The notes under the pieces were generated by a model. It made no database searches, had not been told where the DNA came from, and saw nothing but the letters and a program-made list of their open reading frames with translations. Positions 11,306-22,500 of a DNA stretch of 64,000 nt are shown here, piece by piece. A program made the position numbers and the translations under genes. Origin of the DNA: Epiperipatus broadwayi (Eukaryota > Onychophora > Udeonychophora > Euonychophora > Peripatidae); NCBI GenBank assembly GCA_028023455.1, contig JAQFVV010007216.1, forward strand, positions 1 through 64,000, given 5' to 3'. Each line of letters begins with the position of its first letter. Position 1 is the first letter of the stretch.

Positions 11306-11526
11306 ATATTAAACATTAAATCACCCCACATGGTTAAGGAATCCAGTACTGCCCTCTGTGAACTAATATATAAATACATTAGAGTTTGTATTTTAAAATA
11401 GCCAGAAAGCCAGATCAAAATTTTGTTCTGGCTATTTTGAAATATGAACTCTAATGTATTTATATATTAGTTCACAGAAGGCGGTACTGGATTCCTTAAC
11501 CATGTGGGGTGATTTAATGTTTAATA
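11306..11526. repeat. Near-perfect palindrome FB6
   Basis: Arms of about 105 bp (11306-11412, 11420-11526) share CACCCCACATGGTTAAGGAA on the left and its complement on the right, with only a few differences (for example CCCTCTGTG against CACAGAAGG). The loop is only a few bases around 11416. Such a palindrome would form a stable hairpin and is usually young, because arms diverge quickly. Confidence 0.75.
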
Positions 11527-12720
11527 TATATATATATATTGAAGCAGGCTTCACATCTAAACAAGGATCAAACCTGATCCACGCATGTTACGATGTTTGT
11601 AAAGCTTTCCGTCTGCCATTTTATCTACATTTAAATTTTAGGCTGTAAATAAGTTATTAAAGTATTAATTTTCTATTAAAATGTTTTACTATAAATATTA
11701 GAGGGGCCCAGATAGATTTATATATATGCAATTACATATATATAGAATTACAGATGGAAACTTTTATAAAAATCAATATATAAATTTTTAATATATTTTT
11801 TTTAAGTATTTTATTCTGGAGATTTACTTTCATGATAAACCTTACTAACATTCTGTAGCATTCAAACAAAAGAAAATCCATTAACAAAATAGTAATGGAT
11901 TTTCTAATTAAAGTAAAATTAAAATAGAAAAAATAATTTGAAATATAAATTCTGCAAATCTACATTTAATTAAAAATAGATTTGAAACAATTAAATCATT
12001 CAGTTTATCAGAAGGTTGATTTCAAGAATACAATGCCAATATACTTTAGATATTCCAACATTGTCACTTAGTCTGGAGCATATGAAAAAGGGAATTTCCC
12101 AAAAATAGTTGAAAAAGATACAAATAGCCAAAGAGAACAATAGAAGCCAGCCAGTCATAGTTTTTGTCAGTGATTGCCTGATGAACCTACACCGGTTAAA
12201 TTTTTAATAAATGTCTGGAAACATGGTAGTTGGGTAGATGGTTTTTAACTTTCCCATCTCCCACTGTCCCAAAGATGATCGTCCAATATCTTATGCTGGA
12301 AAAACTTTGTAAAAATGTGTAATTATGAAATGTTGAACTCTTTTATTCAATTCATAGCTAGCTATGCCTGTGTGGAAACTCAGTTTTCATTGTGGGATTC
12401 CAACTTCTACTCGGACTCATAATAAATTAGATAATATATTTCCAATTTGTAATTTCTAACCGCCTAATTTATTCTTCTAAACTCCAGTGACCCAATAATG
12501 TAACTCCTGCTAATTGTAATGTCTTCTAAAGTGTAATCCCCATAATGTAATTTAAAATATTTAATTTAATATTCTATAAAAAATATACTTGCTATTACTT
12601 AAAATCTAATGTCTTTGCTCTCTTTCTATCTGTTTTAAAATTATGTTTCTTCTTAATGCTAAACTTCCTTCTAATTGTGGTTTAGAAAATATTATTATTA
12701 TTTAAAATGAAATGAATATA
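11527..12720. other. No gene seen
   Basis: AT-rich sequence without a supported coding region or RNA gene. Short ORFs here overlap repeat arms and have no recognisable domain. Confidence 0.5.
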
Positions 12721-12727
12721 TGCCAAT

Positions 12728-12872
12728 TTTGTTCCATCTCGACAAAAGCTTTACTTAAATAAATATTCTCTGCCTATTTCCCGACCAATGTTTGTCAGTA
12801 AATAAAAATAAATAATTCTCTAGCTCTGAAGATTTTGGAGCAACCTTTATTTTGTCGAGATGAAACCAATTT
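12728..12872. repeat. Small MITE-like element
   Basis: The ends pair over about 25 bp: AATTTTGTTCCATCTCGACA on the left and TGTCGAGATGAAACCAATT on the right. The interior (about 95 bp) is non-coding. Its size and terminal inverted repeats suggest a MITE. The superfamily is unknown. Confidence 0.55.
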
Positions 12873-13261
12873 ATATTGTTTTTTTTTTTTAAAATATTTA
12901 TACGTACACGGTTTAGTTGTGGGGAGATGCTAGATTCAAGTATAAGAGTTTATTTAGTTTAAATTATTTCATTTTTAAAGAGTGAAAAGGAGGGATTTTA
13001 TAAATTAGATTCATGTTAAATCATGAGAGAAATAGAATGTTATTAGTGGGATTTTGTGCTGAAGATAGAGACGTGTTGCTCATTACAAATATTTGTAATA
13101 ATAATTAATGCTTATTTTATTCTTGTTTGTCTGATTTTGGTCAATCCATATGCATTTATGTAATCTTTATAGCTCAGTACAATTATATATTTAAATGCTA
13201 AAATATATTCACTAGTACTCGTATTTTGCCTTGCTGGTATTTTGCTTAATTACTTGTCTTT

Positions 13262-13728
13262 TAAACGGAGCAAAACTCTCCATACAGTATTGCCACCTGT
13301 GCTAAACAGAGTAATCAATGGATGCCAGAAGGCTTGTGCATAAAATCCCTATCCAATGCCTACTCATCCAATATCCCCAGACTAGTTTCTGGCTTGTCGT
13401 CAGTGAGGAGCTTTGGATCTGAGAGCACTGCATCTAGATCTTAGGATCTAATGCAACCCTCTAGCAACCACCTTTTATCTCTACTTAACTACAAAACTAT
13501 GAGAATAAAAGGTGGTTGCTAGAGGGTTGCATTAGATCCTAAGATCTAGATGCAGTGCTCTCAGATCCAAAGCTCCTCACTGACGAAGGCCACAAGCCAG
13601 AAACTAGTCTGGGGATATTGGATGAGTAGGCATTGGATAGGGATTTTATGCACAAGCCTTCTGGCATCCATTGATTACTCTGTTTAGCACAGGTGGCAAT
13701 ACTGTATGGAGAGTTTTGCTCTGTTTAT
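13262..13728. repeat. HR1 foldback: two inverted copies of a hammerhead-like repeat
   Basis: Two nearly identical ~220-bp arms (13262-13478 and 13505-13728) lie in inverted orientation around a 26-bp loop. Single copies of the same unit occur at 21599-21786 (plus) and about 39390-39590 (minus). The right arm reads CTGACGA (13580-13586), a GGC/GCC stem with loop CACAA, then AGAAAC. This is the order of the conserved core of hammerhead ribozymes (CUGANGA, stem II, GAAA). Flanking ATCCAA, CTCC and GGGG, TTGGAT segments could form an outer stem. The left arm has lost about 8 bp inside the core. Catalysis is not shown. Confidence 0.7.
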
Positions 13729-15180
13729 CAACAATTAATGTGCTAGTATAGAAAATGTGATCATGTGATACTTGTCTTTTGTTCTGTGTGACTGCTAGAT
13801 CATAATTAGACCACGTGATAATTTCACTGACCATTAATTTTCTTATCAGGATATGAAAGCTAAAATTGGAAGAACCAAGGCAAGCTAAGCTCAGCTAGCT
13901 TTGGTGATTCTCATATTTCTTTCACCTGATATATTTTAGGTTTGTTAAAGACGCAGACCATTCTTTCTTTATTTCTTGGCATCACGGGAATGGAGGCAGG
14001 TGAATTTAGTCTATGCTGGTAATGTAATATCAAATGCTGGGGTTTGTTCACTTTCCTTTGACTGAGCACATTATGGTGGATTGACCACGATCTGATTATT
14101 TTATGTATTTTAAATCTTGAAATATTTATTTGTGAATATCATGATCCATTTATATTTTAAATGTGTCATTCTCTCCGACACCAATCCCTATAGTTTGAAT
14201 TAATCATTTCTCTTTTAAAATAAAATCAATCAGAATAAAGTTATGTTTATCAGAGCTCTTTAAAAATAGTCATTCCTATATCTCAGACTTGGGTGGGCAT
14301 CTCCCACAAATCGATAACCGTTTACATTTGTTATATTGGCATATAAACTATACCGCTCTCTTGCCAGAGGCATAGTAAATGACAGAATAGAAACTTATAT
14401 TAAATAATTTTATGAAATCAAATCAGAGACATTAGATAAATTATAAAAATGTTTTATTAAATATATCTGTGAATTTAAGTTACCTATGGTTCGTTTCTAT
14501 TCCTTCATTCTAGAATTAGTATTTTCTAATTAATTATTGTGCTGCTATCTGATGACTCAAGGTCACACACATACTATTTTATATTTAAATAAATAAAATT
14601 AATTAAAGTTAATAATTAGAGTTAGACATACGAATTAGTTGGGGCTCATGCTCCACCGGTGATGCTAATGGCCTGGAGTGTGGAAAAGATTAATTGCTTG
14701 CCTCGAAAATGTTGTTAATTAGTTTGCAGATTTAGAGAGTGGGTAAACAGGACAGAATCCATAAGTATTCTTTATCTTTGATCTCGCATATGGTTGGATT
14801 TGAGGTACTTTTACCCAGGCTGTGAATGGTGTTGAGTTAACATACAATTTTGACCGGTACAATATATATACACGTTTTTCTATCCTAAGTGTCTGAACAT
14901 CTATTAGTGTTTAAAACGATTAAGCACAAAGATAATATGCTATTAAAGCTAATCTTAGGCTTTGTTATATTTTTAAGATATTATGTAATATAATGTATAA
15001 CAAAATTGTCACTACATTAGCTTTTTAAAATATTATATTAAGAATTCAGAAGAGATTGTAAACAAATTAAATGTTATAAAATTAAATAAAAATAGAGTAA
15101 TTACTACATTTAATATATATTGTAACAAAATAATTTTAATGGAGTTTAGAAATAGATATGTGGAATTATCTAGAATACTA

Positions 15181-15222
15181 GCCAATGAAAGCCAGATGCT
15201 GAGACAGTTGGCTTTCATTGGC
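15181..15222. repeat. 14-bp stem hairpin
   Basis: GCCAATGAAAGCCA pairs with TGGCTTTCATTGGC across a short loop. The surrounding ~70 bp resemble the reverse complement of 6886-6965, where the hairpin is decayed, so it is part of an old dispersed repeat rather than a terminator. Confidence 0.55.
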
Positions 15223-16379
15223 TTTCTAATTAAGTAATTATAAATACACATTAAATATTTAAATTCACATTAAATATTTACTTCTGAATATATATTTGTA
15301 TACAATATTCAAAAGCAAACTTTGTTTATTTTATTATAGTGCTACCATTTAGTATAAGCTTTAATAATCATTAGATACTAGATAGTAATAATTTCACTTA
15401 ATTACTTTTTCACTTAAGTCATTTCCACTTGAATAATCTCAAAGTAAGATATATTAATAAAAACAAAAATAAATCTTTAATAAAATATTATTTGTAGAGT
15501 GTGATAATAAGCAGATAAATTTAATGTAAAGATTTTAGCACTCACATATTATTTACAAATATTATGAAAATTGTTTACATTTGTAATAATAGACTGTTTC
15601 AATGTTATCTAATCATTTTACTCTCATACTCTCAAATACAATTTATCTTCAACTGTTCTACCAAATCTATTGGTATATAATTCTAAGAGCTATATTTTAT
15701 TTGTCTACATATAAATAAAATTCTGGAGCATAAAACAAGCTTCTCAAACTATATTAAAGCTTACTACTTTTTGAGAAATAAATAATATTTTAACTTTACA
15801 AATAAATCAAGAAATATCCCTGATTACAAAAAGTTCATTTATAATCACATTAGTTTCAAACCTATAGTGCTGATATTAAAATTTAAATACATTAGAAAAC
15901 TGTGATGTTTGATCACACCCATACACATATATATAGGCAAGTACATTTTGTCTGGCTGCAGAAAGTTTGCTCTTAATTGAAAGGAGATCTTTTCATTCCT
16001 CTTGGAGACATTAAAGGAACTGAGCAGGGTCAATACTTAATATCCACTTCATGCATTCTTGTCTTTGCATAATGAGTTTATTGGCTTTTTTATCTCTGAG
16101 TTTAAGTTCAAGAACACCATGCATTTCCTTCTCACTTGCCTAATAGCTCTTAAATTAAATATCAGTTGAATTTTCTTGAACACAGAATGAAAATAGGTGT
16201 GAATAAAATAAAAAATTTCCAAATAGATATTTACAATCATGACTCTTATTTCCAGGAGGCTGTAATGCCAAGGCAATGGGTGGTAGCTAAAGGTAGAGGA
16301 TGCTAAGAATCTCCTGATTGCTAACCCAGGGAACCATTTGATGATGATCTTTTATTTAGTTATGCATAACTCCAGGTCA

Positions 16380-17526
16380 CTTTCAAATGAATAAAGATTG
16401 CAAGAATTGGAAGAATAGTTGTCTCATATTAAATGGAACATTATTGGACTTTATGAAGTTAGAAGAAAATGTGAAGAGACAAGTGATTTAAAAAGTGGAC
16501 ATGTACTGTACTACAAAGGCACAAACATTGAAAATATAAGTGGACTAGGATTCATTATAAATAAAAAGTAGAACAACAACATTTGTGGAGATTGATGGTA
16601 TATCAGACAGAGTGGCAAGATTAGTTACTCAACATAATAGCAGATGTCAAATGCAGATAATTCAGGTTTATGCACCAACAAGTTCTCATTGTGATAACAA
16701 AGTAGAGGATTTTTATATAGATGTACAAAAGGCTTTTTATTAGACCAAACAACATTTTAAAATTGGTATTGGAGACTTTAATGCTAGAATTGGTAAACAA
16801 TTAAAAGATGAAAGTGCTATAGGTAAATGGTGATTAAAATGAGAAAGGACATAGAATTGTGGAGTTTGGAGTAAAAGAAAAACTTTATATTATGAATTTT
16901 TTTTTTTAAAAAAAATGTTAAATGGAAATGGGGCATGGCCATGGAAGCACCCAAATAAAGATTATAGCAAAATTGGATTACATTTTGATTACATAAAATA
17001 CATATTTCAAGACTAATGTTCTTAATAAATTCTATACAGGAAGTGATCATAGATTAGTGAGATGTAAGATACATGTTAATGCAAAACTAGAGAGACAAAA
17101 ATTATTAAGAAAAACCATATTCATAGATATATTCAAACATTCTAATGAATTTAAATTAGAACTGCAAATCATTTTCACATATTAACAGATTAATGAAATC
17201 AATAGGAAAATAACTGATACACTTTAAAAACAACCAATTGACCAGTAAAATTTCTACTGAGATTAGAGAATTTATGGAGAAAAGAAGAAATATGAAAATT
17301 TATAAAAATAATACATGAAAAAGAATTGAATATCTTGAATTTTGTGAAATGGTGTGAAAAAGAATTGATAGAAGAAAATATTACTGTGAACTAGCAAAGG
17401 GGGCTATAGAAGAAAATAAAACTCTCAAGAGTGTAAAATAATATTTTGATATTGGTAGCAAACATGTTTCTACTATAAAGAAAAAAGATGCAGCTATTAC
17501 CAAAAAAAGAGATAACATTGTGAAAT
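16380..17526 (+). pseudogene. RTE-type LINE (RTE1), endonuclease part
   Basis: This encodes remnants of an apurinic-type endonuclease, the nicking domain of RTE-clade LINE proteins (annotated in many animals as craniofacial development protein 2-like). Visible blocks in shifting frames are YEVRRKCEET near 16460, HVLYYKGT, IIQVYAPTS near 16660, IGDFNARIGK near 16770 (the conserved GDFNA box), and a linker with EYLEFCEM and KYYCELAKG before 17500. Stops and frameshifts make it non-functional. The reading continues in the RT part after the PLE insertion. Confidence 0.7.
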
Positions 17527-17572
17527 AAGATGTGATATGTTGGACTATTTCCAGTTTAGTAATTCACACAAT

Positions 17573-17606
17573 GTTTCGAGTAGTATTATTCTCCACTCTT
17601 CTTCAG
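17573..17606 (-). ncRNA. Hammerhead-like core at the PLE3 3' end
   Basis: On the minus strand, CTGAAGA is followed by a bulged A, a GAGT/ACTC stem with a loop, and GAAAC. This matches the hammerhead core order. The extra A next to the core and the short stem II suggest a degenerate or variant ribozyme. Cleavage activity is not implied. Confidence 0.4.
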
Positions 17607-17640
17607 GTGTTGCTGGCCTATATGCACAGTGACAATATTC

Positions 17641-17722
17641 GCTTAGAAGTTGAACTCGCACCTTTAGATTCTTGAATATTGAATTTAAGGCAAACACTCT
17701 ACCAACTGAGATATTCTGTCAA
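17641..17722 (-). repeat. tRNA-like sequence inside PLE3 3' region
   Basis: Minus strand: ATCTCAGTTGGTAGAGTG is a good box A, then GCCTTAAATTC in the anticodon-loop position, a long variable-arm-like segment, and GCGAGTTCAACTTC as B-box. It could be a decayed SINE head or tRNA pseudogene placed next to the hammerhead-like core. The anticodon stem is weak. Confidence 0.4.
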
Positions 17723-18514
17723 AGGCAACATATAGTAGAAATTTGATATATTTATATATGAGGGTTGGTTCAAATCCCTGAGTCCTCCAATTTTTTTTCT
17801 CCTTCTAATTATTTTTATTTTTTCGTAAGAGCAAGATTAATTAGAGGCTTCCATACATTGTGTATTGCCACACTGGGTTGACTTATAGGATTATTTACCA
17901 TTGTCATATGAGCAGCTTCCTTGAATTTTCTTCTATGCATTTTTTCCTCTTTATCCAATATCTTTGTATTTTCCCACTTGAGCATATATGGTCATTAGTA
18001 CATACATGATCTGCTATGGTGGACACATCTGTTTTTTCTCTTTTAACCATTAGTTTGTGATCCTTCCATCACTGTTCAACAAGCCGACAGATCTCACCAA
18101 TGTATTTCCTTCCACATTCACATGGTATCTCATAGATGCAGTTTTTGTTCTTCAGCATTTCCAGTTTAGGCTTAGTAGAAATAAGCATTCCTCAAAGTGT
18201 GATATGGCTTTGGAAAATAGTTCTAATATTATACTGACTGCAGATTTTCTTTAGTTTGTCCACCATTCCTGATATGTATGGATACACTACCATATCAATA
18301 ACTGTTTTCTCTTTTGGTGTCTCTTTGTGTTGTCTATTGAAGGTTTTTCTGAAGACTGCTGATGGATAACCATTCTTCATAAGCATTTGTTCTATGTAAA
18401 TCTTTTATTTTTCCAAATAACTGGTTTCTGAACAAACCTCCTTTGCTCTGTTCCATAGTGATTGTACAATTCCTTGCTTAGTGCTTCTTGTATGATTGGA
18501 TGTATATGCGAAGT

Positions 18515-20075
18515 ATTGTGAAATGTATAGAAGAGTTCTTTCAAGAATTATATACTAATAAAGAATAAAGAAAAGTACCTACTACAACTATTATATTTTC
18601 TGAATTGCCCAGAATTTTAAATGAAGAAGTGAGACATAAAATTAAATTTATAAAGAAGAGAAAATCTCTAAATAATGATGGAATTACAATCAATATCTTA
18701 GAAAAAGCAGGTGAAGGAATAGAAAAAATTTGGACAAAGTTATTTATCATATATCTAAATGATAAAGATGTACCAAATGATTGGAATAATGCAGTATTAA
18801 TATTAATATTTAAAAATGGTGATAAAGAAGATTTTAAAAATCATACACCTATCAATCTTTTATCAGTTTTATGCAAAAAAAATTACCAAGATAATATTAA
18901 CTCATCTAAGCAACCTTTGGATTTAAAAGTGGTTTTAGTATAGTGAACCATATTCAAGTATTGAGGGATGTTATAGAAAGAATCAATAAATATGATTTCT
19001 ATTAAGCTTTGAATATATAGATTATGAAAAGGCCATTTGATTCTATGAGCATTTCTTCAATGATTAAAGCATTGGATTATCAACATCAATGTATAGACCA
19101 ACAATATTGTCATATTCTGAAAAAAATTTATAAAAATACCAAGCAATAATTAGATTACATTATGATACTAAAAATATTAACATTAAGATGGGTGTACAAT
19201 AGGGTGACTCCATATCTCCAAAACTTTTTACAACAGTGCTGCAAAAAGTATTTTGAGAATTAAAATGTGAAGATAAAGGAATAAAAATAAATGGAGATTA
19301 TTGACATCTAGATTTTGCCGATGATGTAATTGTTTTCGCAAATAATGCTTCAGAGCTTCAGGAAATGTTGCAAAAGTTATCAAATGAAAGTTCGAAAGTA
19401 AGAATAAATGTAAACATTAAAAAGACTAAAGTAATGTTTAATGGATTTTCTCAAAAGTAAAGATTGATAATGATGAGTTAGCAAAAGTTAACAACTACAA
19501 AGATTTTGTTCAGATTATTTCTACCGATAAAAATATGAGTGAAATTAATTATAGAATTAAACTTGATTGGAGTGTTTTGTAGAAATAACTTAATATTAAA
19601 AAAAATATATGCTTACATGTTTGCAAAAAAAAAAGATTTTTTATAAATATGTTTTTTCCAGGTTTTACTTCTGGATCTGACACTTGGACATTTAACAGAA
19701 AAGCAATATAGAGACTTCAGATGAGTAAGGAGAGATTTTTGTTAGGAGTAACAAGAAGAGATCGAAAACAAATACACGGGTAAGAGAACAGACAGGTATT
19801 ACTGATACCATTGAAAGAATTAAAAGACTGAAATAGAATTGGGATGAACATATTACTAGAAGAAATGATCATAGATGAACAGTTAAAATCTTATACCAGA
19901 TTTCAAGAGATTGTAAAAGACCTAGAAAGAGACCACATGTGAGATGGATGAATGAAATAAGGAAGTATGTGGGGTGATGTAGAGAAGAGAAACTAAAGAT
20001 CAAAGAAGATGGATTTAATTTGGAGAGATCTTCATCCTGCAGTGGATTAATAATAGTTAAAAATGATGATGATAT
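18515..20075 (+). pseudogene. RTE-type LINE (RTE1), reverse transcriptase part and 3' end
   Basis: After the PLE3 insert the RTE1 protein resumes: EEFFQELYTN, then LNEEVRHKIKFIKKRKSLN and DGITINIL near 18610-18690, NDWNNAVLILIFKNGDKED near 18780-18830 (RT motif region 1-2), and HTPINLLSV. Near 19310-19340 DFADDVIVFANN carries an intact FADD catalytic box, followed by NIKKTKVMFNGF. The C-terminus (RDCKRP, HVRWMNEIRK, WRREAKDQRR-like blocks in changing frames) ends at 20050 with a GATGAT-type tail. Many stops and indels are present. The second copy at 34661-35352 is closely related. Confidence 0.75.
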
Positions 20076-20608
20076 TTTTTAAACACATGTTTTCATCATT
20101 TGTAATATGTCTCTACATAGGTATGTATATACTATATACACCCTGAAATTAAAAATATTAAAATGTAAAAATTTAACATTTCTTTTTTATTATTTTCTAA
20201 TATTTAAATATTTATTATTCAATACTTTTTTCACTTATAGGTAAATGAAACATGGATAAGATAATTTTGGATAGAGGGCTTATTGCTCATTCAGTTTGTT
20301 TTCTATAGTACTAAAAAATTTTAAATGTACATTAATAAAGTTATATCTGAATTATAGCATTTGGATCAGTACAAATTATTTTAGCAAATCAAAATTAATC
20401 TATTAAACATTTGTCAATTTATTACAAAAAGCTGGGTTTTAGAAACAAGAAAATAATGAGATATAATAAAGATATATAATGAAAAAAATATCATTGTAAA
20501 AATAAATTTAAAAAAAAACATAAAAAAATAAAAATATAATTTATTTTAATAATATTATCTTTTCAAAAAAATGGTTTTCAATATTTATATTAGTAAGAAT
20601 ATTTAATT
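20076..20608. other. No gene seen
   Basis: AT-rich sequence with A-runs. No supported feature. Confidence 0.5.
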
Positions 20609-20651
20609 GTCAAGCATAGGTGACCTAGTGGTTAACACAACTGCCTTAAGC
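20609..20651 (+). repeat. tRNA-Val-like SINE, copy 3 (head only)
   Basis: AATTGTCAAGCATAGGTGAC, CTAGTGGTTAACACAACTGC and CTTAA match the 5' half of copy 1. The sequence breaks off in the anticodon loop and continues into unrelated DNA. Confidence 0.55.
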
Positions 20652-21598
20652 ACCACCATCTGGAATTTATTGATTACTAAAACATATACCAGATGGCATA
20701 AAAGTAGTGAGAATACAAGAATTTGCTAAGAATTATCTTTGAATGGGAAATAATAGCACAACTATCTAAATTATGTATGAGCAATCATTTTGAAACAGTA
20801 TGCTCATGAAATATTTCTCATCATAAATTGGTCTGCATCACATAAGATAATTTTCATAAAAAATGCATTAAGTACACTATATATCAAAAGAAAATTATTT
20901 TTAAAAAAAAAAAATATATAGGTTTTACATAGCTACTATCACTAAACAAGTTAAATAATTCAAAAGACAAAATACTGCCCTCAAGTAGTTTACAAAATTA
21001 CATGCAGTGCTTTATTTTGTAATTCTGTGTACCAGTAAATAGATCTATTAGGATCACCCAGCACACATACTTATACAACAAAGCAAAACAAAATAATGAA
21101 CATAATTCGATCTTCCTTGATCACAAGTTTGGTATAGGTCATACTTTTAGTCCCAATGTGAAGCTGGTTTGTGCTGAAAGAGATGATACAAAGAGCGATG
21201 GGGAATTGCAAAGGATTCAAATGCAATCAACAGAAAGATTCATGTGTTCCATTGTCAAAAAAATGAAATATTTAAATGCCTTATTTACATAATAAATTAC
21301 ATCCATATATAGGCATAATTTTTAATTGCTAAACTTGTAGTGGTCTGCTGAAAGTATGCTTAGTGCAACATAAACGTTTTGAATATTAACTATTAGCTTT
21401 TTTTAATACTCGATTATAAAAAATTCATAATAATTACTATGTTTATAAAATTATAAATTGAGTGTGTCATTCAAAGAATCATAAAGAGCAGCATATGGCT
21501 CTGAGCTGATCCTGATGATCTAGATGTATAAAATGAATAAATTTTGGTGTATAATAATATAATTTGAAACATTTCCATGAACCATTTTGAATTATCTA
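20652..21598. other. No gene seen
   Basis: No supported coding region. A short inverted pair (CCATCTGG / CCAGATGG, about 20667-20698) is the only structure noted. Confidence 0.45.
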
Positions 21599-21786
21599 AA
21601 TCTAGGTGCAGTGCTCTCTCAGATCCAACATTTTTACTGATGAAGGCCACAAGCTAGAAACTAATCTGGGAGTGTTTTATGAGTAGGCACTAGATATGAA
21701 TTTTAATGCACAAACATTCCAGGATCCATTGATTACTGTGGCTTGCACTGGGTAGCACTACTGTTTGGAGAGATTTGTTATTGTTT
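21599..21786 (+). repeat. HR1 single copy with hammerhead-like core
   Basis: One diverged HR1 unit. CTGATGA (21637-21643) is the canonical hammerhead 5' core, better than in the foldback copy. It is followed by A, GGC, CACAA, GCT, A and GAAAC (21657-21661). Downstream it shares GCACTAGAT, GATCCATTGATTACT and TGTTTGGAGAG-type words with 13505-13728. Confidence 0.65.
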
Positions 21787-22427
21787 TAAAAGCTGGTGTA
21801 AGCATAAGAAATTGTGATTGTGTGATGTTTTAATGGCTTAAATCAAATGACTTGAACAAATTAATAAAAACCAATACATTTTCTTGCATTTGCCTAGCAA
21901 TAAAAAAAAAAAAACATATTTAAATGCTACTTAGATTTTTTTAATACAAAACAGAGTGTCTGGCTAACCATTCATCTGTTCAATAATAATTTTGAAAAAT
22001 ATTTTATCTATAATTGATAATAATATTATATATGCTGCAACATTTATATTCCCTTTAGTTTTATAAAATGAAAAAAAATAAAAAGATCTTTAAGATCAAG
22101 TGGCACAACTGGAGGGTTTGAAATGTTCCTCAAAAATTTAATAGTTTAGAAGTTATATTTTTAAAAGATCCCATTAGGGCATGTAACCTTTCCATTTTTA
22201 AAATTGCAAACTTTGCTTTAGGTACATCAAGCTAAATATCTTTGTTGAAATGTAAACAAATTGTTAAAATAGATATATAACTAAAAACTGTTATCTGAAA
22301 TCTTGATTCACTAGTCTGAAAATAAAAACGACCTAAAGTTTAAAACCAAGATTAAATAGCCAATATAGAAATAATAGTCTGACACTATGATAGTCATTGC
22401 ATAGTTTAGTAATCTATATTTTAAACC

Positions 22428-22500
22428 ATAGGTTCCCAAACTTTCTCAGGCCACCACTTCCTTTGCAAGGTATAAATTTTGTAACACCCCCCCCTCTAAA
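22428..22500 (+). mobile_element. hAT-like terminal fragment
   Basis: GGTTCCCAAACTTTCTCAGG followed by CCACCACTTCCTTTGCAAGG and a C-run is the typical start of many animal hAT DNA transposons. No matching opposite end and no transposase were seen, so it is an orphan end. Confidence 0.5.

Larger units (their letters stand above)
17527..18514 (-). mobile_element. 5'-truncated Penelope-like element inserted in RTE1 (PLE3)
   Basis: The insert is flanked by the exact 10-bp duplication ATTGTGAAAT (17517-17526 and 18515-18524), and the RTE1 reading resumes on both sides. On the minus strand, 18386-18192 encodes MLMKNGYPSAVFRKTF and TVIDMVVYPYISGMVDKL. Then at 18180-18060 comes NCIYEIPCECGRKYIGEICR, a clear GIY-YIG core with cysteines, and near 17990-17880 a DKE..MHRRKFKEAAHM block typical of this nuclease. 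The RT catalytic core is absent. A tRNA-like stretch and a hammerhead-like core lie at its 3' end. Known PLEs carry hammerhead motifs in their terminal regions, which fits. Confidence 0.8.
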
